Assembly (NCBI RefSeq): GCF_001598295.1
Contig: NZ_BCYR01000008.1
Span: 214,323 to 278,322 of the forward strand
Length of the DNA: 64,000 nt
Reading direction: 5' to 3'
Origin: Klebsiella ornithinolytica NBRC 105727 = ATCC 31898
GTDB lineage: Bacteria; Pseudomonadota; Gammaproteobacteria; Enterobacterales; Enterobacteriaceae
Notes under the pieces: generated by a model
What the model saw: only the letters and a program-made list of their open reading frames with translations
What the model was told of the DNA's origin: nothing
The model's database searches: none
Part shown: positions 8,787 through 17,556 of the stretch, one piece after another
Layout of the letters: every line of letters starts with the position of its first letter
How positions within the stretch are numbered: the first letter of the stretch is position 1
Made by a program: the position numbers and the translations under genes

Positions 8787-9106
8787 ATTCCTTCGCCTTG
8801 TAGTGCAATCCCAAAAAAGTATGAACGCGTATGCCAGAACGCGCTGAAAAAGTATGATGAAGCGCAATGATGCGGCTATTGGCTTTGGGAGTAGATTATT
8901 ATATAGATTATTTTTCTAATAATTGGTTGATCACACTAATCGTTAATAAATATTCGGTTTGATATCCTGGCGGTAAAGGCGGGTTAGTTATATTTGCATC
9001 GGCCAATGGACGCAGGCAATGGGCGCTGGCAAATAGGCCCTTCGTAAAAAACGACAACGCCCGCAAAGGCGGGCGCTGGCATTCTGATGGTTAACCGCGC
9101 GAACGG
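8787..9106. other. dtpB promoter region and uspA 3' region
   Basis: No gene is seen in these 320 bp. The half next to dtpB is very AT-rich and contains a TATAAT on the minus strand (8898-8903), a plausible -10 for dtpB with no good -35. The half next to uspA carries the uspA terminator. Confidence 0.5.
9046..9075 (-). terminator. Rho-independent terminator of uspA
   Basis: On the minus strand CGCCCGC (9075-9069) pairs with GCGGGCG (9064-9058) around a 4-base loop, followed after 6 bases by a run of six Ts (9051-9046). It lies 32 bp beyond the uspA stop codon. Confidence 0.8.
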
Positions 9107-9544
9107 TTATTCGTCTTCTTCATCGCGCAGCGGCACAATCAGCATATCGACGTGAACGGTGTTGATGAGCTGACGTGCGGAAGACATCAGCTTGCTCCAG
9201 AAATCCTGATGGTGACCGCAGACCACCAGGTCCATATCGTATTTTTTAATTGCATCAACCAGCACCTGGCCGAGATCGCCGCTGCCGCTCAGGGTTTCGG
9301 TAATCGGATAGCCCGCATTGGTAGACAGCTCGCTCAGCGCGTGGTGCGTCTCTTCGGAAATCCGTTTCTGCATGTCGCCCAGGTTGACATCGATCAGACC
9401 GGTGTACAGGTCAGAGTAATTAACATCCACGTGAATCAGAGAGACTTTGGCATTATAAGGACGCGCCATAGAAACGGCTTTCTCTACCAGAACCTTGCTT
9501 TCCGGGGAGAGGTCTACTGCAATAAGAATATGTTTGTAAGCCAT
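9107..9544 (-). CDS. uspA: Universal stress protein A
   Basis: A cytosolic stress-endurance protein induced by growth arrest. The 145-residue product is nearly identical to E. coli UspA ([19 protein letters not shown] at the start). It belongs to the UspA class that lacks the Walker-like ATP-binding loop, having [18 protein letters not shown] in that region. It is divergent from uspB, with an intergenic region of 379 bp. A sigma-70-type promoter about 130 bp upstream gives the long leader expected of uspA. Confidence 0.98.
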   Translation of the reverse strand: MAYKHILIAVDLSPESKVLVEKAVSMARPYNAKVSLIHVDVNYSDLYTGLIDVNLGDMQKRISEETHHALSELSTNAGYPITETLSGSGDLGQVLVDAIKKYDMDLVVCGHHQDFWSKLMSSARQLINTVHVDMLIVPLRDEEDE

Positions 9545-9676
9545 AGTGTTACTCCTTCCATAAGTTGTCGATGACCATTGGACCAGACAGCTGGTGCTGC
9601 CGCTTCGCCCGCGTCCTGCGTGCTAATCCGCGGGGGTTCAGCCCTTTAAGGACTTAATTGTAGAAGATATTTCTAC

Positions 9677-9703
9677 CTTATAGCGCCCCTCGCGCTCCGT
9701 CAA
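9677..9703 (-). promoter_or_regulatory. Probable uspA sigma-70 promoter
   Basis: On the minus strand TTGACG (9703-9698) and TATAAG (9682-9677) are separated by 15 bp, with a GC-rich spacer. It would start transcription about 125 bp before the uspA ATG. The spacer is shorter than ideal, as would suit a regulated promoter. Confidence 0.5.
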
Positions 9704-9791
9704 TGCACCTGGTTCACCAAAAGTTAAACAAATATATTCATCTTACGTATTGATAACGATTAACCTTGTGGTAAAAAAATTGACTGATCTC

Positions 9792-9798
9792 CTACACT
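9792..9798 (+). promoter_or_regulatory. Candidate sigma-S -10 element for uspB
   Basis: CTACACT matches the sigma-S extended -10 consensus CTAYACT and lies about 125 bp before the uspB start. No well-placed -35 is present, which sigma-S tolerates. E. coli uspB is known to depend on sigma-S. Confidence 0.45.
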
Positions 9799-9923
9799 AT
9801 TTAATGAGCCGATCGGATAAATAAACGTGATCGGAATCGCACTCTCATATTGTATGTTGGGTTGGGTATTGGGAAGCGCTAGCTCCGGAGATGTCTCCGA
9901 GGGCGGGTCGCCGGGGAGGACGT

Positions 9924-10259
9924 ATGATCAGCACTATTGCGCTGTTTTGGGCCCTGTGTATCGTTTGTGTGGTGAATATGGCACGCTACTTCTCATCATT
10001 GCGTGCATTATTGGTTGTGCTACGTGGTTGCGATCCCTTGCTTTATCAATATGTTGATGGCGGAGGTTTTTTTACTTCGCATGGGCAGCCGGGCAAACAG
10101 GTGCGCCTGGTCTGGTACATTTATGCCCAACGTTATCGCGATCATCACGATGATGAGTTTATTCGTCGCTGCGAGCGGGTACGGCGGCAGTTTATTCTGA
10201 CCAGCGCCCTGTGTGGTCTGGTGGTGGTGAGTCTGATCGCATTGATGATTTGGCACTGA
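9924..10259 (+). CDS. uspB: Universal stress protein B
   Basis: A small inner-membrane stress protein. The 111-residue product follows E. coli UspB closely ([23 protein letters not shown]), with one hydrophobic helix at the N-terminus and another at the extreme C-terminus ([19 protein letters not shown]). GGAGGA 5 bp upstream fixes the ATG at 9924, although the frame is open further upstream. It faces the toxin-immunity remnant across a terminator; in E. coli pitA is the direct neighbour. Confidence 0.96.
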   Translation: MISTIALFWALCIVCVVNMARYFSSLRALLVVLRGCDPLLYQYVDGGGFFTSHGQPGKQVRLVWYIYAQRYRDHHDDEFIRRCERVRRQFILTSALCGLVVVSLIALMIWH

Positions 10260-10267
10260 GCATAAGA

Positions 10268-10289
10268 AAGGCGAGGCTAGTCTCGCCTT
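10268..10289 (+). terminator. Terminator after uspB
   Basis: GGCGAG (10270-10275) pairs with CTCGCC (10282-10287), extended by AA/TT, with TTCTTT following. It lies 10 bp after the uspB stop and between convergent genes. Confidence 0.7.
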
Positions 10290-10302
10290 CTTTGCATCGG
10301 GG

Positions 10303-10710
10303 TCAGGGCTTAACAGAGAATCTGAGGTCTGAGATATTGTCCTGGAGTGAGATAACCTTCCCGCTGTAAGAGAGGTTCACTTCCCCGTTTTTATCTATGC
10401 CGGCACTCGTAAGACGCCCTGTCCCCTCAATCACCGGGCTCTTCTGCGTAAGCTGCTGGATAATTTCTGTATTGTCCCCTGCTATCTCATGCGACAGATA
10501 GTAACGATAGATTGTAGGCACCGTTGCGCCACCTCGGTTGTTAACGGTCATGTAGAGCCAAACGCCGTCAGACAATTTATAAACACGCTGGAGCTCATCG
10601 CTCTTTCGCGGATCGGGATGGTGGTTGAGCCACACAAATCCGACGGTCAGGGCCAGAAGTGCCAGCGTAACAATCCAATGGAGCCATCTAATAGCCGTTC
10701 TGAATGGCAT
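10303..10710 (-). CDS. Probable membrane-anchored immunity protein for the adjacent toxin
   Basis: A 135-residue protein of no family I recognise by name. Residues 8-27 (WLHWIVTLALLALTVGFVWL) form one transmembrane or uncleaved signal segment; the rest is a soluble domain, presumably periplasmic. The start ATG at 10710 has AAGGGA 6 bp upstream and lies 23 bp inside the 3' end of the toxin remnant, the tight overlap expected of a toxin-immunity pair. It appears intact while the toxin frame is broken. The immunity role is inferred from position and topology only. Confidence 0.6.
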   Translation of the reverse strand: MPFRTAIRWLHWIVTLALLALTVGFVWLNHHPDPRKSDELQRVYKLSDGVWLYMTVNNRGGATVPTIYRYYLSHEIAGDNTEIIQQLTQKSPVIEGTGRLTSAGIDKNGEVNLSYSGKVISLQDNISDLRFSVKP

Positions 10711-11066
10711 AATCTATCCCTTCTCTGATATTGCGCTGATCCGTAGGGGCATCTCCATAGGGAGGTTTTTCATACCATTTCCCCCATTCAGGTTTTGAGG
10801 TTCCCGCACGACCCTGCGCCCATAAGAAGGATGTTTGCGGGAATACCTGCGGCGGTGCCGGTAGCCCCAAAATTGAAATTACCGAACGCGGCGAAATACG
10901 GGGCGAATTTTTTATCATCCCACGGGCCGCCATTTCTGACTTTTTGATAAAACCAGTAGTACGTTGATGGGGTAGCCATATTACGTGACACTCCTTGACG
11001 GCGTGCTTCACGCATATTGCCCGCTATAACGATTGAACCAGGTCCTGGGATGGGGACAGAAGCCAT
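10688..11066 (-). pseudogene. Polymorphic toxin type 44 domain gene, disrupted by a frameshift
   Basis: Two overlapping minus-strand frames together spell a type 44 polymorphic toxin (Ntox44, predicted nuclease). The first frame (ATG 11066, GGAG 5 bp upstream) encodes the N-terminal part with YYWFYQKVRNGGPWDDKK and FGNFNFGATGTAAG. The second encodes the C-terminal part with WAQGRAGTSKPEWGKWY and PPYGDAPTDQRNIREGIDY. The family normally has about four residues between the Leu-Leu and Trp-Ala-Gln that meet here, so about 11 nt appear to be missing near 10823. An intact product would be about 129 residues. The N-terminus is short, with no PAAR, Rhs or VgrG part, so this is an orphan toxin module inserted between uspB and pitA. 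Confidence 0.75.
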
Positions 11067-11128
11067 ACATTCTCCGCTGTGAGGTATTTTATCCTGGCCG
11101 GGATGATATTTTTTTCCTCCATGTTTTT

Positions 11129-11145
11129 TGAACAAAAAATGTTCA
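11129..11145. promoter_or_regulatory. Inverted repeat upstream of the toxin remnant
   Basis: TGAACA (11129-11134) and TGTTCA (11140-11145) are perfect arms around AAAAA, about 65 bp upstream of the toxin start in AT-rich DNA. This could be an operator for the toxin-immunity unit; no regulator is encoded nearby. Confidence 0.3.
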
Positions 11146-11190
11146 GATTTTCCTCATACCAGAAAAAGATTAAGTAAAACAACGGACATA

Positions 11191-11224
11191 AAAAAAGCGG
11201 GTCAGTTTCCTGACCCGCTTTTTT
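11191..11224. terminator. Strong bidirectional terminator after pitA
   Basis: AAAAAAGCGGGTCAG and CTGACCCGCTTTTTT are perfect 15-bp arms around a 4-base loop. A runs on one side and T runs on the other let it work in both directions. It lies 15 bp beyond the pitA stop and isolates pitA from the toxin remnant. Confidence 0.9.
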
Positions 11225-11239
11225 GTCGCTTTCAGCTTC

Positions 11240-12739
11240 TTAGATAATTTTCAGCGCTATCCAGTACAGCCCGCCGGACAGCAGAATCGCCGCCGGGAGA
11301 GTAAGCACCCACGCCATCAGAATACTGGTGACGGTCTTTCTCTGCAGGCCGCCGCCATCGACGAGCATCGTCCCCGCTACGGAGGAGGAGAGCACGTGGG
11401 TGGTGGAAACCGGCATACCGGTGTAACTCGCCAGACCAATCGAAACCGCCGCGGTCATCTGGGCAGACATACCTTGTGCGTAGGTCATACCTTTCTTACC
11501 GATCTTCTCACCGATAGTGGTCGCCACGCGACGCCAGCCGATCATCGTGCCGATACCCAGCGCCAGCGCCACGGCCATAATGATCCAGATTGGCGCGTAC
11601 TCGATGGTGCTCAGCATATCGGTTTTCAGTTTCTTCAGCAGGCGCTGATCGTCAGCATTCACTTCCGGTAACTTCGCGACTTTATCGGTGGTGTCGGAAA
11701 TGCACAGCATGATGCGACGCAGCTGACTACGCTGATCAATGGAGAGCGAGTCGTAGCTTTCAATACCGGTCAGCGCCGTCTTCACGCGATTCAGCGCGTT
11801 GATGGTATTCGCCGGATGGCAATGGAACTCACCGCCGCTGGCGGCCGTCCCGGCCTCCGGAGACGGAATCAGCTGGTCAACGCCGGTGGCCTTTTTCAAC
11901 AGCTCAGGGCGCTGTTCGAAGAAGGTTTCCACGTTGTTCACCGCATCGCGGGTCCGGGTTATTTCATAGCCGGAGGCATTCATGTTAACCACGAAACCAG
12001 CCGGCGCCACGCCGATCAGCACCAGCATGACCAGACCAATGCCTTTCTGGCCGTCGTTAGCACCGTGCGAGAACGATACGCCAATGGCGGACAGAATCAG
12101 GGCAATACGGGTCCAGAACGGCGGCTTTTTCTTACCGTCTTTCTTTTCACGTTCTGCAGGCGTCAGGTGAATACGGGCGCGTTTTTTGGTACCGCTCCAG
12201 TAACGACGCAAAATGAAAATCAGGCCGCCAGCGACCACCAGACCAACAATCGGTGAGATGATAAGTGAGCCAAAAATACCGATGACTTTCGGGATATTCA
12301 ACGCGTCGACCACGGACGTGCCGGTCATCAGCGCATTGGTTAAACCAATACCGATGATAGCGCCGATCAGCGTGTGCGAGCTGGAGGCCGGAAGGCCAAA
12401 ATACCAGGTACCGAGGTTCCAGATAATCGCTGCCAGCAGCATAGAGAACACCATGGCGAGGCCATGTGCGGAACCCATGTTAAGCAGCAGGTCGGTCGGC
12501 AGCATATGCACGATGGCATAAGCGACGCTGAGACCACCCAACAGAACGCCGAAGAAGTTGAAGAGGGCCGCCATCGCAACCGCAAGTTGTGACCGCATTG
12601 CGCGTGTGTAAATCACAGTAGCAACAGCGTTTGCGGTATCATGAAAACCGTTAATCGCTTCGTAAAACAGCACGAAAGCTAAAGCAAGCAATAGTAATAG
12701 CCCGGTATGTAAATCCAGACCGGCAAATAAATGTAGCAT
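11240..12739 (-). CDS. pitA: Low-affinity inorganic phosphate transporter PitA
   Basis: An inner-membrane metal-phosphate:proton symporter. The 499-residue product matches E. coli PitA, with the duplicated PHO4 family signatures: [12 protein letters not shown] in the N-terminal half and [14 protein letters not shown] in the C-terminal half, separated by a hydrophilic central loop. About 10 transmembrane helices are apparent. It reads towards the toxin remnant, from which a strong terminator separates it. It is divergent from yhiN with 230 bp between, as in E. coli. Confidence 0.97.
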   Translation of the reverse strand: MLHLFAGLDLHTGLLLLLALAFVLFYEAINGFHDTANAVATVIYTRAMRSQLAVAMAALFNFFGVLLGGLSVAYAIVHMLPTDLLLNMGSAHGLAMVFSMLLAAIIWNLGTWYFGLPASSSHTLIGAIIGIGLTNALMTGTSVVDALNIPKVIGIFGSLIISPIVGLVVAGGLIFILRRYWSGTKKRARIHLTPAEREKKDGKKKPPFWTRIALILSAIGVSFSHGANDGQKGIGLVMLVLIGVAPAGFVVNMNASGYEITRTRDAVNNVETFFEQRPELLKKATGVDQLIPSPEAGTAASGGEFHCHPANTINALNRVKTALTGIESYDSLSIDQRSQLRRIMLCISDTTDKVAKLPEVNADDQRLLKKLKTDMLSTIEYAPIWIIMAVALALGIGTMIGWRRVATTIGEKIGKKGMTYAQGMSAQMTAAVSIGLASYTGMPVSTTHVLSSSVAGTMLVDGGGLQRKTVTSILMAWVLTLPAAILLSGGLYWIALKII

Positions 12740-12969
12740 AGGACGTTACGCCATTTTGAGGACATGAACGCGGCGCATTATCAGTGACTTTAGCGGCGCG
12801 GGCAAAGTGAAATATAGACTTTTTTTGATTTTCTTCCTGTCTGGATTTTACCTGCTTGAGAGTAATCCTATATCTTTCAATGATGTACATGAATACATCG
12901 ATTTTCGTGCTGGTGCGACCAGCGTGAAAAATTTACAATTCCCGACAATCGGGATATGAGGAAAGTTGT

Positions 12970-14163
12970 GTGGAAAGGTTTGATGCCATTGTAATTGGCG
13001 CCGGAGCGGCGGGAATGTTTTGTGCAGCGCAGGCGGGCCAGGCGGGGCTGCGCGTGCTGTTGCTGGATAATGGCAAAAAGCCAGGCCGTAAAATCCTGAT
13101 GTCCGGCGGCGGTCGCTGCAACTTTACCAATATGTATATTGAGCCGGCCGCTTATCTCAGCCTGAACCCGCATTTTTGCAAATCTGCGCTGGCGCGTTAT
13201 ACCCAGTGGGATTTTATCGAACTGGTGGGCAAACACGGTATTGCCTGGCATGAGAAGACCCTCGGCCAGCTGTTTTGTGATGATTCCGCAGAGCAAATCG
13301 TCAACCTGCTGCTGGCGGAATGTGACAAGGGCGGCGTGCAAATTCGCCTGCGTAGCGAAATTATCAGCGTAGAACGCGACGATGAAGGCTACAGACTGCA
13401 ACTTAATGGCGACGAGGTGGCGGCGAAAAAACTGGTGGTCGCCTCCGGCGGCCTGTCGATGCCCGGACTGGGGGCATCGCCGTTCGGCTATAAACTTGCC
13501 GAGCAGTTTGGTCTCAAGGTGCTGCCGACCCGTGCGGGGCTGGTGCCCTTTACTCTGCATAAACCGCTGCTTGAGCAGCTGCAGGTGCTCTCGGGCGTTT
13601 CGGTGCCATCAACCATTACCGCACAGGACGGCACGGTGTTCCGCGAGAATCTGCTGTTTACCCACCGCGGGCTCTCCGGGCCGGCGGTACTGCAGATTTC
13701 CAGCTACTGGCAGCCGGGCGAGTTTGTCACCATCAACCTGCTGCCTGATTGCCATCTTGATGATTTCCTTAACGAGCAGCGGAGCGAACATCCGAATCAA
13801 AGCCTGAAAAACACCCTCGCTATGCAGCTGCCGAAGCGGCTGGTGGAGTGCCTGCAGCAGCTGGGGCAAATTCCGGACGTCACGCTAAAACAGCTCAACG
13901 TGCGCGAGCAGGAAATGCTGGTGGAGACGCTGACCGCCTGGCGCGTGCAGCCCAACGGCACCGAAGGCTACCGTACGGCGGAGGTGACCCTCGGCGGCGT
14001 AGATACGCACGAACTGTCGTCGCGGACCATGGAAGCACGCAAGGTGCCGGGGCTCTATTTTATCGGTGAAGTGATGGATGTGACCGGCTGGCTGGGAGGG
14101 TACAACTTCCAGTGGGCATGGTCTTCTGCCTGGGCCTGCGCCCAGGCGCTGGTAGAAGCGTAA
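12970..14163 (+). CDS. yhiN: HI0933-family flavoprotein YhiN
   Basis: A predicted FAD-dependent oxidoreductase of the HI0933/BaiN-like family with no firmly known substrate. The 397-residue product has the FAD motif IVIGAGAAGMFCAAQ at residues 7-21, the GRKILMSGGGRCNFTN segment typical of the family, and the C-terminal GLYFIGEVMDVTGWLGGYN. Translation begins at a GTG (12970) with GAGGAAAG just upstream. It keeps its E. coli place next to pitA. A 10-bp-arm terminator follows. Confidence 0.9.
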   Translation: MERFDAIVIGAGAAGMFCAAQAGQAGLRVLLLDNGKKPGRKILMSGGGRCNFTNMYIEPAAYLSLNPHFCKSALARYTQWDFIELVGKHGIAWHEKTLGQLFCDDSAEQIVNLLLAECDKGGVQIRLRSEIISVERDDEGYRLQLNGDEVAAKKLVVASGGLSMPGLGASPFGYKLAEQFGLKVLPTRAGLVPFTLHKPLLEQLQVLSGVSVPSTITAQDGTVFRENLLFTHRGLSGPAVLQISSYWQPGEFVTINLLPDCHLDDFLNEQRSEHPNQSLKNTLAMQLPKRLVECLQQLGQIPDVTLKQLNVREQEMLVETLTAWRVQPNGTEGYRTAEVTLGGVDTHELSSRTMEARKVPGLYFIGEVMDVTGWLGGYNFQWAWSSAWACAQALVEA

Positions 14164-14168
14164 GACAG

Positions 14169-14198
14169 GGGCAGCTTCTCTGCTACGGGAAGCTGCCC
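14169..14198. terminator. Terminator between yhiN and mgtE
   Basis: GGGCAGCTTC (14169-14178) and GAAGCTGCCC (14189-14198) are perfect 10-bp arms with a 10-base loop. They lie between the convergent stops of yhiN and the mgtE-like gene and probably serve both. Confidence 0.75.
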
Positions 14199-14206
14199 TC
14201 GGTTTA

Positions 14207-15220
14207 TCAGTTCAGACCAAGAAAGTGCTGGGCGATTTTGAAGTAGATAATCAGCCCGGTGCCATCAATCAGCGTGGCGATAAACGGCGCGGAAACGACC
14301 GCCGGGTCGATGCCCACGCGTTTAAGCGTCAGAGGGATCACTGACGAGACCACCGCGCTCCACAGCGTAATGCAGACCAGCGTCAGGCTGACAATCAGAG
14401 TGATCTCCATGCCGATGCCCATCATCCAGGCGCGCAGGCAGCCCGCCAGACCGAGAGTGAGGGCAATCAGCAGCGACGTCGTCATCTCTTTACGAATCAC
14501 CCGGCCCATATCGCGCAGGCGTACTTCCCCGAGCGCCATGGAACGGACCAGCGTGGAGGTGATCTGCGTACCGCTGTTACCGCCGGTGCCGATCAGCAAC
14601 GGAATAAAGAAGGCCAGCGCAATGGCGGATTCCAGCGCCTCTTCAAAATGTTGAATGACGCTGCTGGTGTAGGCTTCTGCCACGAACAGCAGCAATAACC
14701 ACACCGAACGTTTCTTCCACAGCGTCCACGGGCTGATCTCCAGATAGGGCTTCTCCAGCGGGAGCGTTGCGCCCTGGCGATGCACATCTTCGGTGACGTC
14801 GTCTTCCAGCAGATGGGCAATCTCTTTCTCCATCAGGCAGCCAACCAGCTCACCTTTTTCAACCACCGGCACCAGGTCGAGTCCGCGTTCGCTCAGTTCG
14901 GCGACCACCTCCTGACGCTCATCATCGGGTTTCACGCGGAACAGGCAGCTGTCCATCAGATAGCGAATGGATTGCGCCGTATCGCTCTCCTGAAGCAGCT
15001 TTTTAATGGATAAACTGCCGCGCAGCTTCTTTCCGGCCACCACAAAGACCTGGCCCGGAATATCATCGCTGGTGAGTTGCGAGACAAAGAGCTCCCGCGC
15101 TTCATAGACGCTGAGGTGCTCGGGCAGAGTGATAAAATCGGTACGCATGTACTGGGCGATCGCATCGCCGTCGAAGGCGGAAGTGGCCAGGTGCGCGGCG
15201 CAGTGTTGCATTGAAGACAT
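14207..15220 (-). CDS. mgtE: MgtE-family magnesium transporter (short form)
   Basis: An inner-membrane Mg2+ channel/transporter. At 337 residues it is shorter than canonical MgtE (about 450): the superhelical N domain is missing and the protein starts with a CBS pair (residues about 20-140), then five hydrophobic segments with the SLC41/MgtE signature PLLIGTGGNSGTQ. The CBS pair should still sense Mg2+. The leader carries an M-box riboswitch and a hairpin covering the ribosome binding site AGGGA, so expression is very likely Mg2+-repressed. It is not in this place in E. coli K-12. Other divalent ions (Co2+) are possible cargo. Confidence 0.88.
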   Translation of the reverse strand: MSSMQHCAAHLATSAFDGDAIAQYMRTDFITLPEHLSVYEARELFVSQLTSDDIPGQVFVVAGKKLRGSLSIKKLLQESDTAQSIRYLMDSCLFRVKPDDERQEVVAELSERGLDLVPVVEKGELVGCLMEKEIAHLLEDDVTEDVHRQGATLPLEKPYLEISPWTLWKKRSVWLLLLFVAEAYTSSVIQHFEEALESAIALAFFIPLLIGTGGNSGTQITSTLVRSMALGEVRLRDMGRVIRKEMTTSLLIALTLGLAGCLRAWMMGIGMEITLIVSLTLVCITLWSAVVSSVIPLTLKRVGIDPAVVSAPFIATLIDGTGLIIYFKIAQHFLGLN

Positions 15221-15229
15221 GGTGTAATT

Positions 15230-15253
15230 CCCTATAAAAAATCACTCATAGGG
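15230..15253 (-). promoter_or_regulatory. Hairpin sequestering the mgtE ribosome binding site
   Basis: On the minus strand CCCTAT (15253-15248) pairs perfectly with ATAGGG (15235-15230), 12 bases apart. ATAGGG contains the Shine-Dalgarno AGGGA, 9 bases before the mgtE ATG. This is a natural expression platform for the upstream M-box, acting on translation; the T6 run in its loop leaves termination possible too. Confidence 0.5.
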
Positions 15254-15286
15254 GCGAACAAGACAGGATGAGCACAGGCAGATCCC

Positions 15287-15455
15287 TACGTCCTGGTTTT
15301 AGCACTGCACAACGTATCTGTCCGGCATGAACGCCGTCAGAAGTTACCTTGGCAACACCTTGATTCGATGGATGCCTGTATTTCCCTGAGTGGTCTCTCT
15401 CGATACCAGCAGGGCGGTAACTTGTATTTGTGCAGGAGCCTCGCCATAACGAGAT
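15287..15455 (-). ncRNA. M-box (ykoK) magnesium riboswitch upstream of mgtE
   Basis: The minus-strand leader contains two hallmarks of the M-box aptamer: GCGAGGCTCCTGCAC at its 5' end (15446-15432) and GTGCAGTGCTAAAACC at its 3' end (15310-15295). Between them lie about 120 nt rich in short helices. The M-box folds when it binds Mg2+ and represses Mg2+ transporter genes, including mgtE in Gram-positive bacteria. Location directly before mgtE fits. Assignment is by eye against the remembered consensus. Confidence 0.8.
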
Positions 15456-15471
15456 CGTTAAATGAGCGGCC

Positions 15472-15477
15472 ATTATA
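15472..15477 (-). promoter_or_regulatory. -10 element of the mgtE promoter
   Basis: A perfect TATAAT on the minus strand lies about 17 bp before the riboswitch begins. The best -35 candidates (TTTCAC or TTCACA, 15493-15499) are poor, so an activator may help. A large palindrome starts 8-9 bp upstream of that -35 region. Confidence 0.6.
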
Positions 15478-15507
15478 GGAAGGTAGACAAGTTGTGAAAG
15501 CGTATAA

Positions 15508-15544
15508 TTTACGTGGTTTATCAACGGTTGATAAACCACGTAAA
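15508..15544. repeat. Perfect 17-bp-arm palindrome between nikR and mgtE
   Basis: TTTACGTGGTTTATCAA (15508-15524) and its exact complement (15528-15544) flank a 3-base centre. It lies 56 bp after the nikR stop and just upstream of the mgtE promoter, on the same strand for both genes. It could be the nik operon terminator, but the T tract after the stem is poor (AAATTATA), or an operator for mgtE. No repeat family I know matches. Confidence 0.7.
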
Positions 15545-15599
15545 ATTGGTCGGTTTTCCGGGCGATACGTCGAATGGCATTGCAGCCATTATCGGCGGG

Positions 15600-16016
15600 T
15601 CAGTCGTGCGGACCCTCGTCTTGCGCGGTTAAGCAGTGCAGATGCCCGTGACGTACGCCGCGCTGGGCAATCACCTCATCGGCAAAATGCCGCACCTCGC
15701 CCATTTCACCTTTAAGGACGGCAATCTCCAGACAGTCATCATGGCTGATATGCACGTGCAGCGTCGCAACGGACAGATCGTGATGGTGATGCTGCGTGGC
15801 GATCAGTCGGCTTGCCAGCTCGCGTTTTTCATGTTCATAGACATAGGAAAGCACCGCGTAACCGCGCTGTTCGGGCTGTTGCGCATGCTCATGCATCAAC
15901 GAATTGCGCAAGATATCGCGCACCGCCTCCGAACGGTTGTGGTACCCGCGCTGGGCGCTCAGCGCGTCCAGGGTCGCCAGAAGATCGTCATCAAGAGTCA
16001 GGGTTACGCGCTGCAT
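15600..16016 (-). CDS. nikR: Nickel-responsive repressor NikR
   Basis: A ribbon-helix-helix repressor of the nickel importer. The 138-residue product begins like E. coli NikR ([17 protein letters not shown]) and keeps all four square-planar Ni2+ ligands at the same numbers: His76, His87, His89, Cys95 (in [14 protein letters not shown]...DDC). The start ATG 16016 overlaps the end of nikE by 13 bp, so it is the last gene of the nik operon. An exact NikR operator lies in front of nikA. The frame remains open upstream but homology fixes this start. Confidence 0.97.
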   Translation of the reverse strand: MQRVTLTLDDDLLATLDALSAQRGYHNRSEAVRDILRNSLMHEHAQQPEQRGYAVLSYVYEHEKRELASRLIATQHHHHDLSVATLHVHISHDDCLEIAVLKGEMGEVRHFADEVIAQRGVRHGHLHCLTAQDEGPHD

Positions 16017-16795
16017 GGTCGTTTCTCTATGGCAAGGGAAGGTGGAAAAGCGGGAAGGACCGCACGCTGGAGTGTCCGGCCCGCCATTGACTGAAGACGC
16101 AGCGGTGTGTTGACCGCCGTGGTTTCCAGAATCTGCCCGCTCTCCATCACCATCACCCGCTGACAAAAGCGCTCGACCAGCCGCAGATCGTGGGTGATAA
16201 ACAGGCAGGCGGTAGAAAACTGTACCTGCAGACGCTTCAGCAGCGCAACGATCTCCGCCTGCAAAACGAGATCAAGATTCGAAACGGCCTCATCGAGGAT
16301 CAGTAAGGGGGGACGCACAACCAGCGCCCGGGCCAGGCAGACTCGCTGCAGCTGCCCGCCGCTGAGCTGGTGCGGGCGTTTGTCGAGCAGGTGTGGAGAA
16401 AGGTCCACCGCCTGCATCATCGCTTCGACCCGCGCCTGGCGCTCATCGCGCGCGAAGCGGAACAGATGGCGCAGCGGCTCGCTGATGATCTCATTCACCG
16501 TTTTGCGCGGGTTCACCGCGCTTTGTGCATCCTGGAAAACCAGCTGGATATCGCGACGAAATGCCCGCTGCGCGTCGCCTTTTAACGTCTGAATCGGCGT
16601 TCCGCGCCAGGTTATCTCGCCGTGATCCGGTGTTTCAAGGCCGACCAGCATCCTCGCCAGGGTGCTTTTACCGCAGCCGCTGCGTCCGAGCAGCGCCACC
16701 GTTTCACCCGCCTGGATACTCAGGCTGACGTCGCGCAGCACGCCCGGATGGTGCGGGTAATCGTGGCTGACGTCGGTCACGTTCAGTAGGTTCAT
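16004..16795 (-). CDS. nikE: Nickel ABC transporter ATP-binding protein NikE
   Basis: One of two cytoplasmic ATPases energising nickel import by NikABCDE. The 263-residue product has Walker [15 protein letters not shown] signature [15 protein letters not shown] and Walker [13 protein letters not shown]. The Walker B aspartate and catalytic glutamate are present. Its start overlaps the nikD stop (ATGA), and its end overlaps nikR. The C-terminus after the H-loop (FITHDL) is variable. Confidence 0.95.
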   Translation of the reverse strand: MNLLNVTDVSHDYPHHPGVLRDVSLSIQAGETVALLGRSGCGKSTLARMLVGLETPDHGEITWRGTPIQTLKGDAQRAFRRDIQLVFQDAQSAVNPRKTVNEIISEPLRHLFRFARDERQARVEAMMQAVDLSPHLLDKRPHQLSGGQLQRVCLARALVVRPPLLILDEAVSNLDLVLQAEIVALLKRLQVQFSTACLFITHDLRLVERFCQRVMVMESGQILETTAVNTPLRLQSMAGRTLQRAVLPAFPPSLAIEKRPCSA

Positions 16796-17556
16796 CCTGC
16801 AAACTCCATTCCGTACAGCGCCAGGTGTGCCGCCAGCAGCCGTTGACTGACCGGATGTCGGGGAGCGCTAAACAGGGTGTTGACGTCGCAACGCTCGACG
16901 ATGCGCCCGTGGTCCATCACCGCGACCTCATGCGCCAGCCGCGCCACCACGCCCATGTCGTGAGTGACCAGCAGCAGGCCCTGGCCGCGGCTGGAGACAA
17001 TCTCTTCCAGCAGATCCAGAATGCGCCCCTGCGCCACGGCATCGAGGTCGGTGGTAGGTTCATCGGCGAAGATAAAGGGGGCTTTACTCAGCAGGGCGAG
17101 GGCGATCATCATTCGCTGCAACATCCCGCCGCTCATCTCGAAGGGATAGCGTTTCAGGAGCTGAGACGGGGTTTCCAGACCGACGGCGGTCATGGCGGCA
17201 ATAAGCGCCGCATCATCCGCGGGCTGGCCGGTGGCGCGGCAGGTTTCTCGCGCGTGAGTTGCCATCGTATACAGCGGATTAAAGGCGCTGCGCGGATTCT
17301 GCATAATCGTGGCGACGGTACCGCCCCGCAGCTGTTCGCCGTGCACCGGAATGCCGTCCAGCAGCAGACGCCCGGCGGTTTGCCGGACACCGGGAGGCAG
17401 AACGCCAAGCGCTGCGGCGCAGGTCAGCGATTTTCCGCAACCGCTGCTACCCAGCAGGGCCAGCACCTGCCCGCGACGCAGGGTCAGCGACAGCTCCGTC
17501 ACCAGCGGGCGGCCGGCGCACAGCGTCAATTGTTCTAACTGGATCTTTTGCGGCAT
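16792..17556 (-). CDS. nikD: Nickel ABC transporter ATP-binding protein NikD
   Basis: Partner ATPase of NikE. The 254-residue product has Walker [15 protein letters not shown] signature [12 protein letters not shown] and Walker [13 protein letters not shown], followed by the H-loop LLVTHDMG. It overlaps nikC by one base upstream and nikE by four bases downstream, so translation is probably coupled through the operon. Confidence 0.95.
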   Translation of the reverse strand: MPQKIQLEQLTLCAGRPLVTELSLTLRRGQVLALLGSSGCGKSLTCAAALGVLPPGVRQTAGRLLLDGIPVHGEQLRGGTVATIMQNPRSAFNPLYTMATHARETCRATGQPADDAALIAAMTAVGLETPSQLLKRYPFEMSGGMLQRMMIALALLSKAPFIFADEPTTDLDAVAQGRILDLLEEIVSSRGQGLLLVTHDMGVVARLAHEVAVMDHGRIVERCDVNTLFSAPRHPVSQRLLAAHLALYGMEFAG

